This document shows positions 24,649-32,317 of a stretch of 64,000 nucleotides of DNA, one piece after another; position 1 is the stretch's first letter, and each line of letters opens with the position of its first letter. The notes under the pieces were generated by a model. The model searched no databases. It was not told the DNA's origin and was given only the letters and a program-made list of their open reading frames with translations. This stretch comes from Streptomyces hyderabadensis (GTDB lineage: Bacteria > Actinomycetota > Actinomycetes > Streptomycetales > Streptomycetaceae), in NCBI RefSeq assembly GCF_020404845.1, contig NZ_JAIOJZ010000016.1, positions 62,001 through 126,000 on the forward strand. Direction: 5' to 3'. Made by a program: the position numbers and the translations under genes.

Positions 24649-25365
24649 TCACGGAGCGTGCCGGGTGACGAAGGCGTCCGTGTCCCAGGTGCCGTCCAGC
24701 GCGGGCGCCAGCCAGTCGGGTGCCGACGAGCGGAAGGCCGCCGGGGAGAGGCTCCCCGCTCCGGCGGGCACGGCGCCGAGGAGGGGGGCGCCGGACACGT
24801 CCGGGAGGTCCGCGAGGTTGCAGCGGGCGGCGAGGTCCGGGGACCCCGGCCAGCTGCCGATCACCAGCCCCGGCAGCTCCAGGCCGCGGGAACGCAGCTC
24901 GCGCGCCGTCAGCTCCGTGGTGTTGAGCGTGCCCAGTCCCGGCGAGGTCACCACCAGCACCGGTGCGTCCAGGAGACCGGCGACGTCCGCCAGCGTCCCG
25001 CCGGCCGCGTCGAAGCGCACGAGCAGCCCGCCCGCGCCCTCGACCAGCACCAGGTCGTGTTCGGTGGCCAGTTTGGCCGCCGCCTCCGCGACCTCGCCGG
25101 GGCGCACCGGCGCCCGCCCGGCCCGGCGCGCGGCCGTGCCCGGCGCCAACGGCTCGGGGAACCTGGCCACTTCGGCGACCGTCACGTCACCCGCGAGCCG
25201 TGCCACCTCCTGGGCGTCCCCGGCCTCGTCCGGTCCGACCCCCGTCTGCGCGGCCTTCAGCACGGCCACCGACCGGCCGCCCGCCAGGGCCGTCGCGGCG
25301 ACGGCGGCGGTCACGACCGTCTTGCCGACCTCCGTGCCCGTCCCCGTGATCACCAGTACCGGCAT
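24649..25365 (-). CDS. bioD: Dethiobiotin synthetase
   Basis: A 238-residue BioD, the ATP-dependent ligase that closes the ureido ring of 7,8-diaminopelargonate to form dethiobiotin. The P-loop is ITGTGTEVGKTVV (residues 6-18), followed by the substrate Lys in VLKAAQTGV and the VEGAGGLLV motif. The ATG lies one base after the bioA stop. Order on the strand is bioB-bioA-bioD, with bioF divergent, the usual Streptomyces layout. Confidence 0.96.
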   Translation of the reverse strand: MPVLVITGTGTEVGKTVVTAAVAATALAGGRSVAVLKAAQTGVGPDEAGDAQEVARLAGDVTVAEVARFPEPLAPGTAARRAGRAPVRPGEVAEAAAKLATEHDLVLVEGAGGLLVRFDAAGGTLADVAGLLDAPVLVVTSPGLGTLNTTELTARELRSRGLELPGLVIGSWPGSPDLAARCNLADLPDVSGAPLLGAVPAGAGSLSPAAFRSSAPDWLAPALDGTWDTDAFVTRHAP

Positions 25366-25366
25366 C

Positions 25367-26653
25367 TCATCCCTTCCGTGCCGCCGCGCACACCGCGCGG
25401 GCGATGCGGGCCACGTCCGCGTCGCCCGTGACGTACGGCGGCATCGTGTAGACCAGGTCGCGGAACGGGCGCAGCCACACGCCCTCGCGCACGGCCGCCT
25501 CCGTCGCCGCCCGCATGTCGACGGGGTGGTCCAGCTGCACCACCCCGATCGCGCCGAGCACCCGCACGTCGCGCACGCCCGGCAGCCCGGCGGCGGGCGC
25601 GAGCCCCTCGCCGAGGCCCGTCTCGATCCGCTTCACTTCCGCGCGCCAGTCCTGGCCGAGCAGCAGCCCGATCGACGCGCAGGCCACGGCCGCCGCCAGC
25701 GGATTGCCCATGAACGTCGGTCCGTGGGCCAGCACCGGCACCTCGCCGCGGGAGATGCCGTCGGCCACCCGCGACGTGCACAGCGTGGCCGCCATCGTCA
25801 GATAGCCGCCGGTCAGCGCCTTGCCCACGCACATCACGTCCGGCGTCACCGCCGCGTGCTCCGCCGCGAACAGCGCGCCGGTGCGCCCGAAGCCGGTCGC
25901 GATCTCGTCGAACACCAGCAGCACGTCGTGCGCGTCGCACGCCTCCCGCAGCACCCGCAGATACGCGGGGGAGTGGAAGCGCATCCCGCCCGCGCCCTGC
26001 ACCACCGGCTCCACGATCACCGCGGCCAGTTCGCCGGCGTGCCGCTCGACCAGCGACCGCAGGTGGTCGGCGTACGCCTCCTCGTACTGCGCCGGGGGCG
26101 CGTCCGCGAAGACCTGGCGCGGCAGGACGCCGGACCACAGCTCGTGCATCCCGCCCTCCGGGTCGCACACCGACATGGGCTGCCAGGTGTCGCCGTGGTA
26201 GCCGCCGCGCCAGGTGAGCAGGCGTTGCTTGCCGGGACGGCCGAGCGAACGCCAGTACTGCAGGCACATCTTGACGGCGACCTCGACCGACACCGACCCG
26301 GAGTCGGCCAGGAACACGTGCTCCAGGCCTTCGGGTGACATGTCGACAAGGAGCTTCGCCAGCCGTACGGCGGGCTCGTGGGTGAGCCCGCCGAACATCA
26401 CGTGGCTCATCCGCTCCAACTGCTCGCGCGCGGCCTCGTTCAGCACCGGGTGGTTGTAGCCGTGGATCGCCGACCACCAGGAGGACATCCCGTCGACCAG
26501 CTCCCCGGAGCCGTCGGCCGGCCGCAGCCGGACCCCGCTCGCCGACTCCACGACGAGCGGGTCCTGCCGGCCGGGCATGGGTCCGTACGGGTGCCAGACG
26601 TGCCGCCGGTCCAGCGCCAGCAGCTCGGCGACGTTCAACGCGGGCTCAGGCAT
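25367..26653 (-). CDS. bioA: Adenosylmethionine-8-amino-7-oxononanoate aminotransferase
   Basis: A 428-residue class III PLP aminotransferase that converts KAPA to DAPA with S-adenosylmethionine as amino donor. Family stretches are HVWHPYGPM, DGMSSWWSAIHGYNHP, DEIATGFGRTG and VGKALTGGYLT with the PLP Lys. The ATG at 26653 begins MPEPALNVAELLALD and overlaps the bioB stop by eight bases, giving coupled translation. Longer in-frame sequence upstream is inside bioB and is not coding. Confidence 0.97.
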   Translation of the reverse strand: MPEPALNVAELLALDRRHVWHPYGPMPGRQDPLVVESASGVRLRPADGSGELVDGMSSWWSAIHGYNHPVLNEAAREQLERMSHVMFGGLTHEPAVRLAKLLVDMSPEGLEHVFLADSGSVSVEVAVKMCLQYWRSLGRPGKQRLLTWRGGYHGDTWQPMSVCDPEGGMHELWSGVLPRQVFADAPPAQYEEAYADHLRSLVERHAGELAAVIVEPVVQGAGGMRFHSPAYLRVLREACDAHDVLLVFDEIATGFGRTGALFAAEHAAVTPDVMCVGKALTGGYLTMAATLCTSRVADGISRGEVPVLAHGPTFMGNPLAAAVACASIGLLLGQDWRAEVKRIETGLGEGLAPAAGLPGVRDVRVLGAIGVVQLDHPVDMRAATEAAVREGVWLRPFRDLVYTMPPYVTGDADVARIARAVCAAARKG

Positions 26654-27881
26654 TGGGCGCGAGGTCCGTCCCGGCCCCGCGGCGGCGCACCGCCACCAGG
26701 TCCGTACGGGGCTCCTTGGCGGGGCGCGGCCCGGTGGCGGCCGCGGGCGCGGTGGTGGCCGCGGGCGCAGGGGCGCACACCCCGCCGCCCGTGTGCGCGC
26801 CGCAGCCGCCACCGCTTCCGTGCGACCCGCATCCGCCGTCGCCCTCGTGCGCGCCGCAGCCGCCGTCCCGGGCGGCCGCGCGGTGCTCGGGCAGGGTGAC
26901 CTCCCCGGCGCCCTCCACCTCGAAGCCGGCGTCCGCGATCATCTCCAGGTCGGCGTGGCCCGCCTGGCCCTCGCTGGTGAGGTAGTCGCCGAGGAAGATC
27001 GAGTTGGCCAGGTGCAGGGCGAGTGGCTGCATGGTGCGCAGGTGCACCTCGCGTCCGCCCGCGATGCGCACCTCGACGTCCGGGCAGACGAACCTCGTCA
27101 TCGCCAGGATGCGCAGGCACCGCTGCGGGGTGAGGTGCCACTCCTTGGCCAGCGGCGTGCCCTCCATCGGGATCAGGAAGTTGACCGGCACCGAGTCCGG
27201 GTCCAGCTCGCGCAGCGAGAAGACCACGTCCACCAGGTCCTCGTCGCTCTCGCCCATGCCCGCGATGAGGCCCGAACACGCGGACAGTCCGGCCGCGTGC
27301 GCCTTGTGCACCGTGTCCACCCGGTCGGCGTACGTGTGCGTGGTCGTGATGTCCCCGTACGTTGCCTCGGAGGTGTTGAGGTTGTGGTTGTAGGCGTCGG
27401 CACCCGCCGCCCGCAGCCGCTCCGCCTGGCCGTCGGAGAGCAGCCCCAGGCAGGCGCAGACCTCGACGCCCTCGTTCTGCTCCTTGATGGCCTTGATGGT
27501 GTCGGAGACCCGGTCCACGTCCCGGTCGGTCGGACCGCGTCCGCTGGCCACCAGGCACACCCGCTTGGCACCCCCGGACACTCCCGCCGCGGCCGCTGCC
27601 GAGGCCTGGTCGGGCTTGAGCCAGGTGTACTTGAGGATCTCCGCCTTGGAGCCGAGCCGCTGCGAGCAGTAGGAGCAGTCCTCCGGGCACAGGCCCGACT
27701 TGAGGTTGACGAGGTAGTTGAGTTTCACCCGTCGGCCGAACCAGTGACGGCGCACCTTTCCGGCCGCGGCCACCACGTCGAGCACGTCGTCGTCGGAAGT
27801 GGCGAGGACGGCGAGCGCCTCCTCGCGGGTCGGCGCCTCGCGCCGAAGCCCCTTGTCCACCAGCGTGTTCAGCAGGTCCAT
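26646..27881 (-). CDS. bioB: Biotin synthase with Cys/His-repeat C-terminal tail
   Basis: A 411-residue radical-SAM biotin synthase that inserts sulfur into dethiobiotin. The 4Fe-4S cysteines are C65, C69 and C72 in CPEDCSYC; the 2Fe-2S ligands are C109, C142, C202 and R272. The conserved enzyme ends near residue 330. An extra tail of about 75 residues follows: three CG(A/S)H units with cysteines at 342, 351, 360 and 369, exactly nine apart, and histidines at 345, 354 and 363. It ends in an Ala/Pro-rich and then basic stretch. The ATG at 27881 is preceded by AGGAT. It is first in the bioBAD operon. Confidence 0.96.
   Translation of the reverse strand: MDLLNTLVDKGLRREAPTREEALAVLATSDDDVLDVVAAAGKVRRHWFGRRVKLNYLVNLKSGLCPEDCSYCSQRLGSKAEILKYTWLKPDQASAAAAAGVSGGAKRVCLVASGRGPTDRDVDRVSDTIKAIKEQNEGVEVCACLGLLSDGQAERLRAAGADAYNHNLNTSEATYGDITTTHTYADRVDTVHKAHAAGLSACSGLIAGMGESDEDLVDVVFSLRELDPDSVPVNFLIPMEGTPLAKEWHLTPQRCLRILAMTRFVCPDVEVRIAGGREVHLRTMQPLALHLANSIFLGDYLTSEGQAGHADLEMIADAGFEVEGAGEVTLPEHRAAARDGGCGAHEGDGGCGSHGSGGGCGAHTGGGVCAPAPAATTAPAAATGPRPAKEPRTDLVAVRRRGAGTDLAPNA
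26775..26867 (-). repeat. 27-bp coding repeat in bioB (nine-residue Cys/His unit)
   Basis: Codons 339-369 of bioB contain three related 27-base units encoding DGGCGAH, DGGCGSH and GGGCGAH plus linkers, then a fourth cysteine at the same interval. The arrangement implies growth by tandem duplication and suggests metal or Fe-S related binding. Confidence 0.8.
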
Positions 27882-27949
27882 GAGAGCCGATCCTGTCCTA
27901 AGGGGCCGTTCGCGGCCAAGGAGAGTTCGCACAACACTGACAGATCGAC

Positions 27950-27967
27950 GTGTGGGTATTGCCACAC
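27950..27967. promoter_or_regulatory. Inverted repeat in the bioB-bioF divergent gap
   Basis: GTGTGG (27950-27955) and CCACAC (27962-27967) flank GTATTG in the 150-base divergent gap 27882-28031. TAATGT at 27990-27995 is a possible -10 for bioF. The dyad could be a biotin-responsive operator serving both directions. A second short dyad, GGCCG-TTCG-CGGCC, lies at 27904-27917 closer to bioB. Confidence 0.35.
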
Positions 27968-28031
27968 CTCGCGGGGGTGGCCGGACCGCTAATGTCTGTT
28001 CATTGCCTACAAAACCCCGGAGGACCGCCCC

Positions 28032-29159
28032 ATGGCGTTCGGCTGGATCGACGAGCAGGACCGGGCGCGCCGCGAGGCCGGGCTCGTACGGGTGCTGCGC
28101 CCCCGTCAGGCGGCGTCGCCGCTGCTGGACCTGGCGAGCAACGACTACCTGGGGCTGGCCCGGCATCCGGAGGTCGTCGAGGGGGCGGCCGCGGCCGCGC
28201 GGACCTGGGGCGGCGGCGCCACCGGCTCGCGGCTGGTGACCGGCACCACCGCGCTGCACACCGAACTCGAACGCGAACTGGCCGGGTTCTGCGGGTTCGA
28301 GGCCGCGCTGGTGTTCTCCTCCGGGTACGCGGCCAACCTCGCCGCGGTCACCGCGCTGGCACCGCACGGCAGCCTCGTCGTCTCCGACGCGGGCAACCAC
28401 GCCTCGCTGATCGACGGCTGCCGGCTCGCCCGGGGCACCACGCAGGTCGTCGGGCACGCCGACCCGGACGCCGTGCGCAAGGCGCTGGCCACCCACGAGG
28501 GGCCCGCCGTGGCCGTCTCCGACACGGTGTTCTCGGTCGACGGCGACGCCGCGCCGCTGGCCGCGCTGGCCGACGCGTGCCGGGCGCACGGGGCCGGACT
28601 GGTGGTCGACGACGCCCACGGCCTGGGCGTACTCGGCGACGGCGGCCGGGGCGCCCCGCAGGGCGCGGGCCTCGCGGGCAGCGAGGACGTGGTCGTGACG
28701 GTCACGCTGTCCAAGTCGCTCGGCGCCCAGGGCGGCGCCGTGCTGGGCCCCGCCCGGGTGATCGACCACCTGGTCAACGCGGCCCGTACGTTCATCTTCG
28801 ACACCGGACTCGCCCCCGCGGCGGCGGGGGCGGCCCTCGCGGCGCTCCGGCTGCTCGGCCGCGAACCGGAGCGTGCCGCGCGGGCCCGCGCCGTCGCCGC
28901 CGAACTGCACGCGCGCCTGACCGCCGCGGGCCTGGACGCGGTACGTCCGGACGCCGCGGTCGTCTCGGTGCGCGCACCCTCCCCGGAGGGGGCCGTACGG
29001 TGGGCGGCCGACTGCCGGGCGGCCGGCCTGGCCGTGGGCTGCTTCCGCCCTCCTTCGGTGCCCGACGGCATCTCACGGCTCAGACTGACCGCTCGCGGGG
29101 ACCTCTCCCGGGAACAGATCGAGCGCGCTGTACGGGTGATCGGCGACACGCGGCCATGA
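28032..29159 (+). CDS. bioF: 8-amino-7-oxononanoate synthase
   Basis: A 375-residue PLP-dependent alpha-oxoamine synthase that condenses pimeloyl thioester with L-alanine to form KAPA, the first ring-forming step of biotin synthesis. Key stretches are LASNDYLGLARHP, GSRLVTGTTALHTELE, DDAHGLGVLG (PLP Asp193 and His196) and the Schiff-base Lys228 in TLSKSLGAQGG. The ATG has GGAGG nine bases upstream. It is divergent from bioBAD. No bioC or bioH candidate is obvious in the window. Confidence 0.96.
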   Translation: MAFGWIDEQDRARREAGLVRVLRPRQAASPLLDLASNDYLGLARHPEVVEGAAAAARTWGGGATGSRLVTGTTALHTELERELAGFCGFEAALVFSSGYAANLAAVTALAPHGSLVVSDAGNHASLIDGCRLARGTTQVVGHADPDAVRKALATHEGPAVAVSDTVFSVDGDAAPLAALADACRAHGAGLVVDDAHGLGVLGDGGRGAPQGAGLAGSEDVVVTVTLSKSLGAQGGAVLGPARVIDHLVNAARTFIFDTGLAPAAAGAALAALRLLGREPERAARARAVAAELHARLTAAGLDAVRPDAAVVSVRAPSPEGAVRWAADCRAAGLAVGCFRPPSVPDGISRLRLTARGDLSREQIERAVRVIGDTRP

Positions 29160-29200
29160 GTCGGCGGGACACGGCCGTGCGCCGTCCGGTGTACGGCGGG

Positions 29201-29443
29201 TCAGCCGCGGTGGACTGCGGCGGTGAACGTCGTCCAGCTCTCGGGGGAGAAGAGCAGGGCGGGCCCGGCCGGGTTCTTGGAGTCGCGCACCGCGAGCAGT
29301 CCGGCCCAGCGGTCGGCCGACGGACGGGCCGTCTCCACGCAGTTGTTCGCTCCGGTGCTGTAGCTGCTGCGCAGCCACCGCGCACCGGTCATATCGGTGC
29401 TGACAGGGATGTTCCGGGGACGTTCGGACAGGGAGCCTGACAT
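29201..29443 (-). CDS. DUF397 protein
   Basis: An 80-residue protein with the DUF397 pattern RWLRSSYSTGANNCVETA followed by VAV-RDSKNPAGPALLFSPESW (here LLAVRDSKNPAG). DUF397 genes in Streptomyces almost always follow a WhiJ-type XRE regulator and often sit near an ATP-binding anti-sigma-like protein, and the same triad is present here. The molecular role is not established; it probably acts with or antagonises the regulator. It lies nine bases after the regulator stop. Confidence 0.9.
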   Translation of the reverse strand: MSGSLSERPRNIPVSTDMTGARWLRSSYSTGANNCVETARPSADRWAGLLAVRDSKNPAGPALLFSPESWTTFTAAVHRG

Positions 29444-29452
29444 GGTGCCTCC

Positions 29453-30313
29453 TTACGCGCCTGCCGCGGTCGCGGCGATGAAGTCCAACGAGTCCTCGGG
29501 CGAAAGGGCATGGATCAGAAGGGCGTTGAAGGCCTCGGTGTAGGCCTCTAGGTCTTCTTTCCGTTCGAGATGCAGGCTACTCGTCAAGTGGTCGAGAACA
29601 ACCACGTCCAGATCAGAAGTGCTCGAAAAGGAGAAGATTACGAAAGGGCCGGTGACACCGATGTGCGCCCCGGCGGCAAACGGCAGGACCTGGAGGCGGA
29701 CATGGGGGAGTCGCGCGGCCTCGACCAGCCGGGCCAGTTGACGGGCCATCACCCCGGGACCGCCCACCTCCCGGCGCAGCACGGCCTCGTCCAGGACCGC
29801 GCTCAGCTCCAGCGGCGGCTCGCCGCGCAGCACGTCCTGCCGGGCCAGCCGGACCTCCACCAGCGTGTCCAGCCGGTCGGCCGGCATGCCGTCCACCGCG
29901 GCCCGCGTCACCGCGCGGGCGTACTCCGGTGTCTGGAGCAGCCCGGGGACCACCGTGGTCTCCAGCGTGCGCATCGCGCTGGCCTGCGACTCCAGGCTGA
30001 TGAAGTCGCGGTACGTCGGTGGCAGCACGCCGCGGTAGGCGTGCCACCAGTGGTTGCGTCCCGCCGCGTCCTCGGAGCGCGCCAGCGTCACCAGCAGCCC
30101 CAGCAGCTGCTCGTCGTCCACACCGTAGGCGTCCAGCAGTAACCGCACGTCGGAGGGTTTGGCCCCGCTCGTCCCCGTCTCGATCCGGCTGATCTTCGAC
30201 TGGTGCCAGCCCACGAGCCGGGCCGCCTCACCGCTGGTGATGCCCGCCGACGTGCGCAGGGCGCGCAGTTCCGCGCCCAGCTTCCGGCGGCGCACCACGG
30301 GACCGTGCTGCAT
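29453..30313 (-). CDS. WhiJ-type XRE regulator (HTH plus DUF5753), contains a TTA codon
   Basis: A 286-residue regulator: helix-turn-helix at about residues 14-70 (ITSGEAARLVGWHQSKISRIETG), then a DUF5753 ligand-binding-like domain. This family controls development and antibiotic production in Streptomyces. Codon 58 (bases 30140-30142 read on the minus strand) is TTA, the rare leucine codon needing the bldA tRNA, so full expression is expected only late in growth. It is in operon with the DUF397 gene and divergent from a HATPase-type protein, across a gap containing an AT-rich palindrome. Confidence 0.93.
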   Translation of the reverse strand: MQHGPVVRRRKLGAELRALRTSAGITSGEAARLVGWHQSKISRIETGTSGAKPSDVRLLLDAYGVDDEQLLGLLVTLARSEDAAGRNHWWHAYRGVLPPTYRDFISLESQASAMRTLETTVVPGLLQTPEYARAVTRAAVDGMPADRLDTLVEVRLARQDVLRGEPPLELSAVLDEAVLRREVGGPGVMARQLARLVEAARLPHVRLQVLPFAAGAHIGVTGPFVIFSFSSTSDLDVVVLDHLTSSLHLERKEDLEAYTEAFNALLIHALSPEDSLDFIAATAAGA

Positions 30314-30386
30314 GGGACAACTCCCCTACTCCTTATGAGCCGCCCGAATACGCTCTGCCGTCGCAGAGTTCACCGCTTCGAGCGAC

Positions 30387-30402
30387 AGATATATGCATAT
30401 CT
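30387..30402. promoter_or_regulatory. AT-rich palindrome in the WhiJ/HATPase gap
   Basis: AGATATATGCATATCT has AGATAT and ATATCT arms; its core ATATGCATAT (30391-30400) is a perfect 10-bp palindrome. In a genome this GC-rich such a run is unexpected by chance. It lies in the divergent gap 30314-30529, 74 bases before the XRE start and 128 before the HATPase start, and is a good operator candidate for the XRE regulator. Confidence 0.5.
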
Positions 30403-30529
30403 TGGTGGATCGCCGCCCTCCACGGGTCTGTTGGTGGCAGTCTGGCGGCGAAGCACCAGTCCGGGACCGTACTCGAACCATCCGCTCCGTGTCGGGCCTG
30501 CGGTCCCGTGAGAAAGGGACGACGTCGCC

Positions 30530-31042
30530 ATGGCAGACCATCTGGAAGCATCCGTCACTCTGCCGAGCGATCCCGCCTCGGTGGCCGCCGCGCGGACCTA
30601 TGTGGTCGGCACCCTGGCGGAGTGGGGGCTGCCCGGCGACGCGGATCTGTCCGAGACCGTGCGGCTCATCGTCTCCGAACTGGCGACCAACGCGGTCCAG
30701 CACACCTTCGGGCAGTCGCCCACCTTCACGGTGGACCTCGTCCTCGACCGGGACGAGCGGCTGCGCCTGGGCGTCACGGACAGCCATCCGCGCTTCCCCA
30801 AGCGGCTGCCCGCCGCCGTCCAGCAGGACAACGGGCGGGGCATGGTGATCATCCGCTGGCTCACCGCCGAGTGCGGCGGCCGGCTGAGAGTGCGCCCCAC
30901 GCGCGAGGGCGGCAAGACCATCTCCATCGAACTGCCCTGGACGCCCCCGGGCGGGCCGGTCGCGCCCGCGGGGGTGACGGCGGGGCAGAACGCCGTCACC
31001 CCCGCGGACGGGCTACTTGACCCGGCCGTACCAGACGCTTGA
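30530..31042 (+). CDS. ATP-binding protein, anti-sigma-factor-like HATPase (RsbW type)
   Basis: A 170-residue HATPase_c_2 protein. The N box is VSELATNAVQHTF, the G1-like region LRLGVTDSHPRFP and the G2 region NGRGMVIIRWL. It has no phospho-acceptor domain, so it resembles serine-kinase anti-sigma factors of the RsbW/SpoIIAB group. It completes the triad with the divergent WhiJ-type regulator and DUF397. The ATG at 30530 has a weak AGGGACG site upstream. Its last 30 bases overlap the converging NlpC/P60 gene. Confidence 0.9.
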   Translation: MADHLEASVTLPSDPASVAAARTYVVGTLAEWGLPGDADLSETVRLIVSELATNAVQHTFGQSPTFTVDLVLDRDERLRLGVTDSHPRFPKRLPAAVQQDNGRGMVIIRWLTAECGGRLRVRPTREGGKTISIELPWTPPGGPVAPAGVTAGQNAVTPADGLLDPAVPDA

Positions 31043-31486
31043 GGTCCAGATCTTCTGCAGGCGCACCACGTCCCCGGTCTTCGGAGCGTGCCAGAGCCTG
31101 CCCTTCCCGGCGTAGATGCCGACGTGGTAGACGCTGCGACCCGAGTGGAAGAACACCAGGTCACCGGCCTTGCGGTTCTTGGCGGAGACATGGCGGGTCT
31201 GGTTGTACTGCTGGGCCGCGGTGCGCGGCAGCTTCTTGCCGGCCTTCTTGAACGAGTACAGCGTCAGGCCGGAACAGTCGAACCGGTGCGGTCCGGTGGC
31301 ACCCCAGCGGTACGGGGAGCCCTTCTTGGAGGCCGCGATCTTGAGGGCCTTGGTGGCATGGCTCGCCGCGGCCGCCTCGGCGGCGACACCGGGAACCACG
31401 ACGGAGCCGCCCACGGCGGCGAGGGTGAGGGCAGAGGCCGTACCGGCACGAGCCATCAGGGACGGGACACGATTGAGCGCGGACAT
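31013..31486 (-). CDS. Secreted NlpC/P60 cell-wall hydrolase
   Basis: A 157-residue secreted peptidoglycan hydrolase. The signal peptide spans residues 1-40 (hydrophobic SALTLAAVGGSVVVPGVAA). The NlpC/P60 domain follows directly with Cys71 in FDCSGLTLYSF, His121 in YHVGIYAG and His133 in LWHAPKTG. It cleaves stem-peptide bonds, most often between D-Glu and the diamino acid. The ATG at 31486 follows GAAGGG. The long leader contains a c-di-AMP riboswitch, the known control of many actinobacterial NlpC/P60 and resuscitation-factor genes. Confidence 0.94.
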   Translation of the reverse strand: MSALNRVPSLMARAGTASALTLAAVGGSVVVPGVAAEAAAASHATKALKIAASKKGSPYRWGATGPHRFDCSGLTLYSFKKAGKKLPRTAAQQYNQTRHVSAKNRKAGDLVFFHSGRSVYHVGIYAGKGRLWHAPKTGDVVRLQKIWTSSVWYGRVK

Positions 31487-31503
31487 GCGCAACCCTTCGT
31501 CAG

Positions 31504-31664
31504 CCGCCTGTGAAGGATGACCTGTCGGATTCGGGCTGGCGAAGTTGCCCGGCCGCACGCGTGCGGCTTCACCCCAAGGACCGCTCGGTCCGGCGCCTCT
31601 CGCGGAGGCGGCGGTGCCGGCGACCCGTCGTGCTCGGGTCCTCCACTCCTGCCGATCCACTTCC
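31504..31664 (-). promoter_or_regulatory. c-di-AMP riboswitch (ydaO/yuaA class)
   Basis: On the minus strand the leader of the NlpC/P60 gene contains the class landmarks in order: GGAGGACCCGAGCA, then TTGGGGTGAAGCCGC, then GGGCAACTTCG, then AGCCCGAATCCGACAG and ACAGGCGG, ending about 18 bases before the ATG. These correspond to the conserved GGGGGAACC, GGGTGAAUC, GGGCAAC and CCCGAACCCGUCAG blocks of actinobacterial ydaO motifs. In this class c-di-AMP binding turns the downstream wall-hydrolase gene off. The boundaries are approximate. Confidence 0.85.
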
Positions 31665-32001
31665 TCGCGACCGGTCGTCCGGACGGCGGCAGGACTCGGC
31701 GTCCGCCCGGACCGCCCCGCCGCTGCGGCGGGGGCTTGTCGTCAGTCACGGATCTTGTCCCGCACCGTGGGGAATTCCCACCGGAACGTGCCCTTTGTGT
31801 TGTTACGTCCCACTCGCCCGTTCGGGTCGCCGGCTCGTGTTCCAGGTGCCGCCGAGTGCGGCGAGGGCCCCGGGACCAGCGGCGGAACGGCGCATCGCAC
31901 CGGCCGGGCGCGGGGCGCCGCAACTTCGACCGGCCACGAATCGGAGGTGTTCCTACGCCGAAAGGGGGTACGCCTTTTGGTCCGTTTCGACTCGGACCTT
32001 C
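31665..32001. other. Gene-free stretch upstream of the riboswitch
   Basis: About 337 bases between the riboswitch and the stop of the small gene at 32002. It must hold the promoter of the NlpC/P60 transcript. A GC hairpin (31715-31733, CCCCGCC with GGCGGGG) could end the ClpP operon. CAAGAT on the minus strand near 31753 is a weak -10 candidate. No open frame with believable coding features was seen. Confidence 0.4.
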
Positions 32002-32310
32002 TCAGCTCCCGGTGTGCGGCGGGAGGCCGACCCGCGCGGTCCGGCGCTCGCCGTCCAGCACCCGCAGCGCCCGGGCCAGGGTGGCGGCGTGCACCTCCGT
32101 CTCGCCGCGCCGGTGCATCAGTGCCAGCGCGTCACGCAGCGCCGTGGCCTTGCCCACCAGCGCCTGGGCGGCCCGCAGGCCGCCGTAGGTGTCGCCGTCG
32201 CGCCCGGGGTTGATGCGCCCGAGCAGGTCGACGACGTCCAGGTAGCGGTCGATGACTTCGGCCTCGGCGCGGGTCAGGGCGGGCAGCGGCGGCAACTCAG
32301 GTGGCAGCAC
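32002..32310 (-). CDS. Small hypothetical protein downstream of clpP
   Basis: A 102-residue protein with predicted long amphipathic helices (LTRAEAEVIDRYLDVVDLLGRI and LRAAQALVGKATALRDALAL). It has no recognised family, signal or membrane segment; the helical pattern loosely recalls chorismate-mutase-like or adaptor proteins, but no key residues support either. The GTG start lies seven bases after the clpP stop, with GAGGTGA overlapping that stop, so the two genes are translationally coupled. A role as ClpP partner is a guess. Confidence 0.7.
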   Translation of the reverse strand: MLPPELPPLPALTRAEAEVIDRYLDVVDLLGRINPGRDGDTYGGLRAAQALVGKATALRDALALMHRRGETEVHAATLARALRVLDGERRTARVGLPPHTGS

Positions 32311-32317
32311 GGGCGGA

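Noticed and set aside
27882..28910. Extension of the bioB frame through the divergent gap into bioF
   Set aside because: It runs opposite to bioF, lacks any domain, and the ATG at 27881 gives the standard BioB start.
31715..31733. GC hairpin as part of the riboswitch
   Set aside because: It lies outside the conserved blocks and upstream of the riboswitch 5' end; a terminator of the ClpP operon is simpler.
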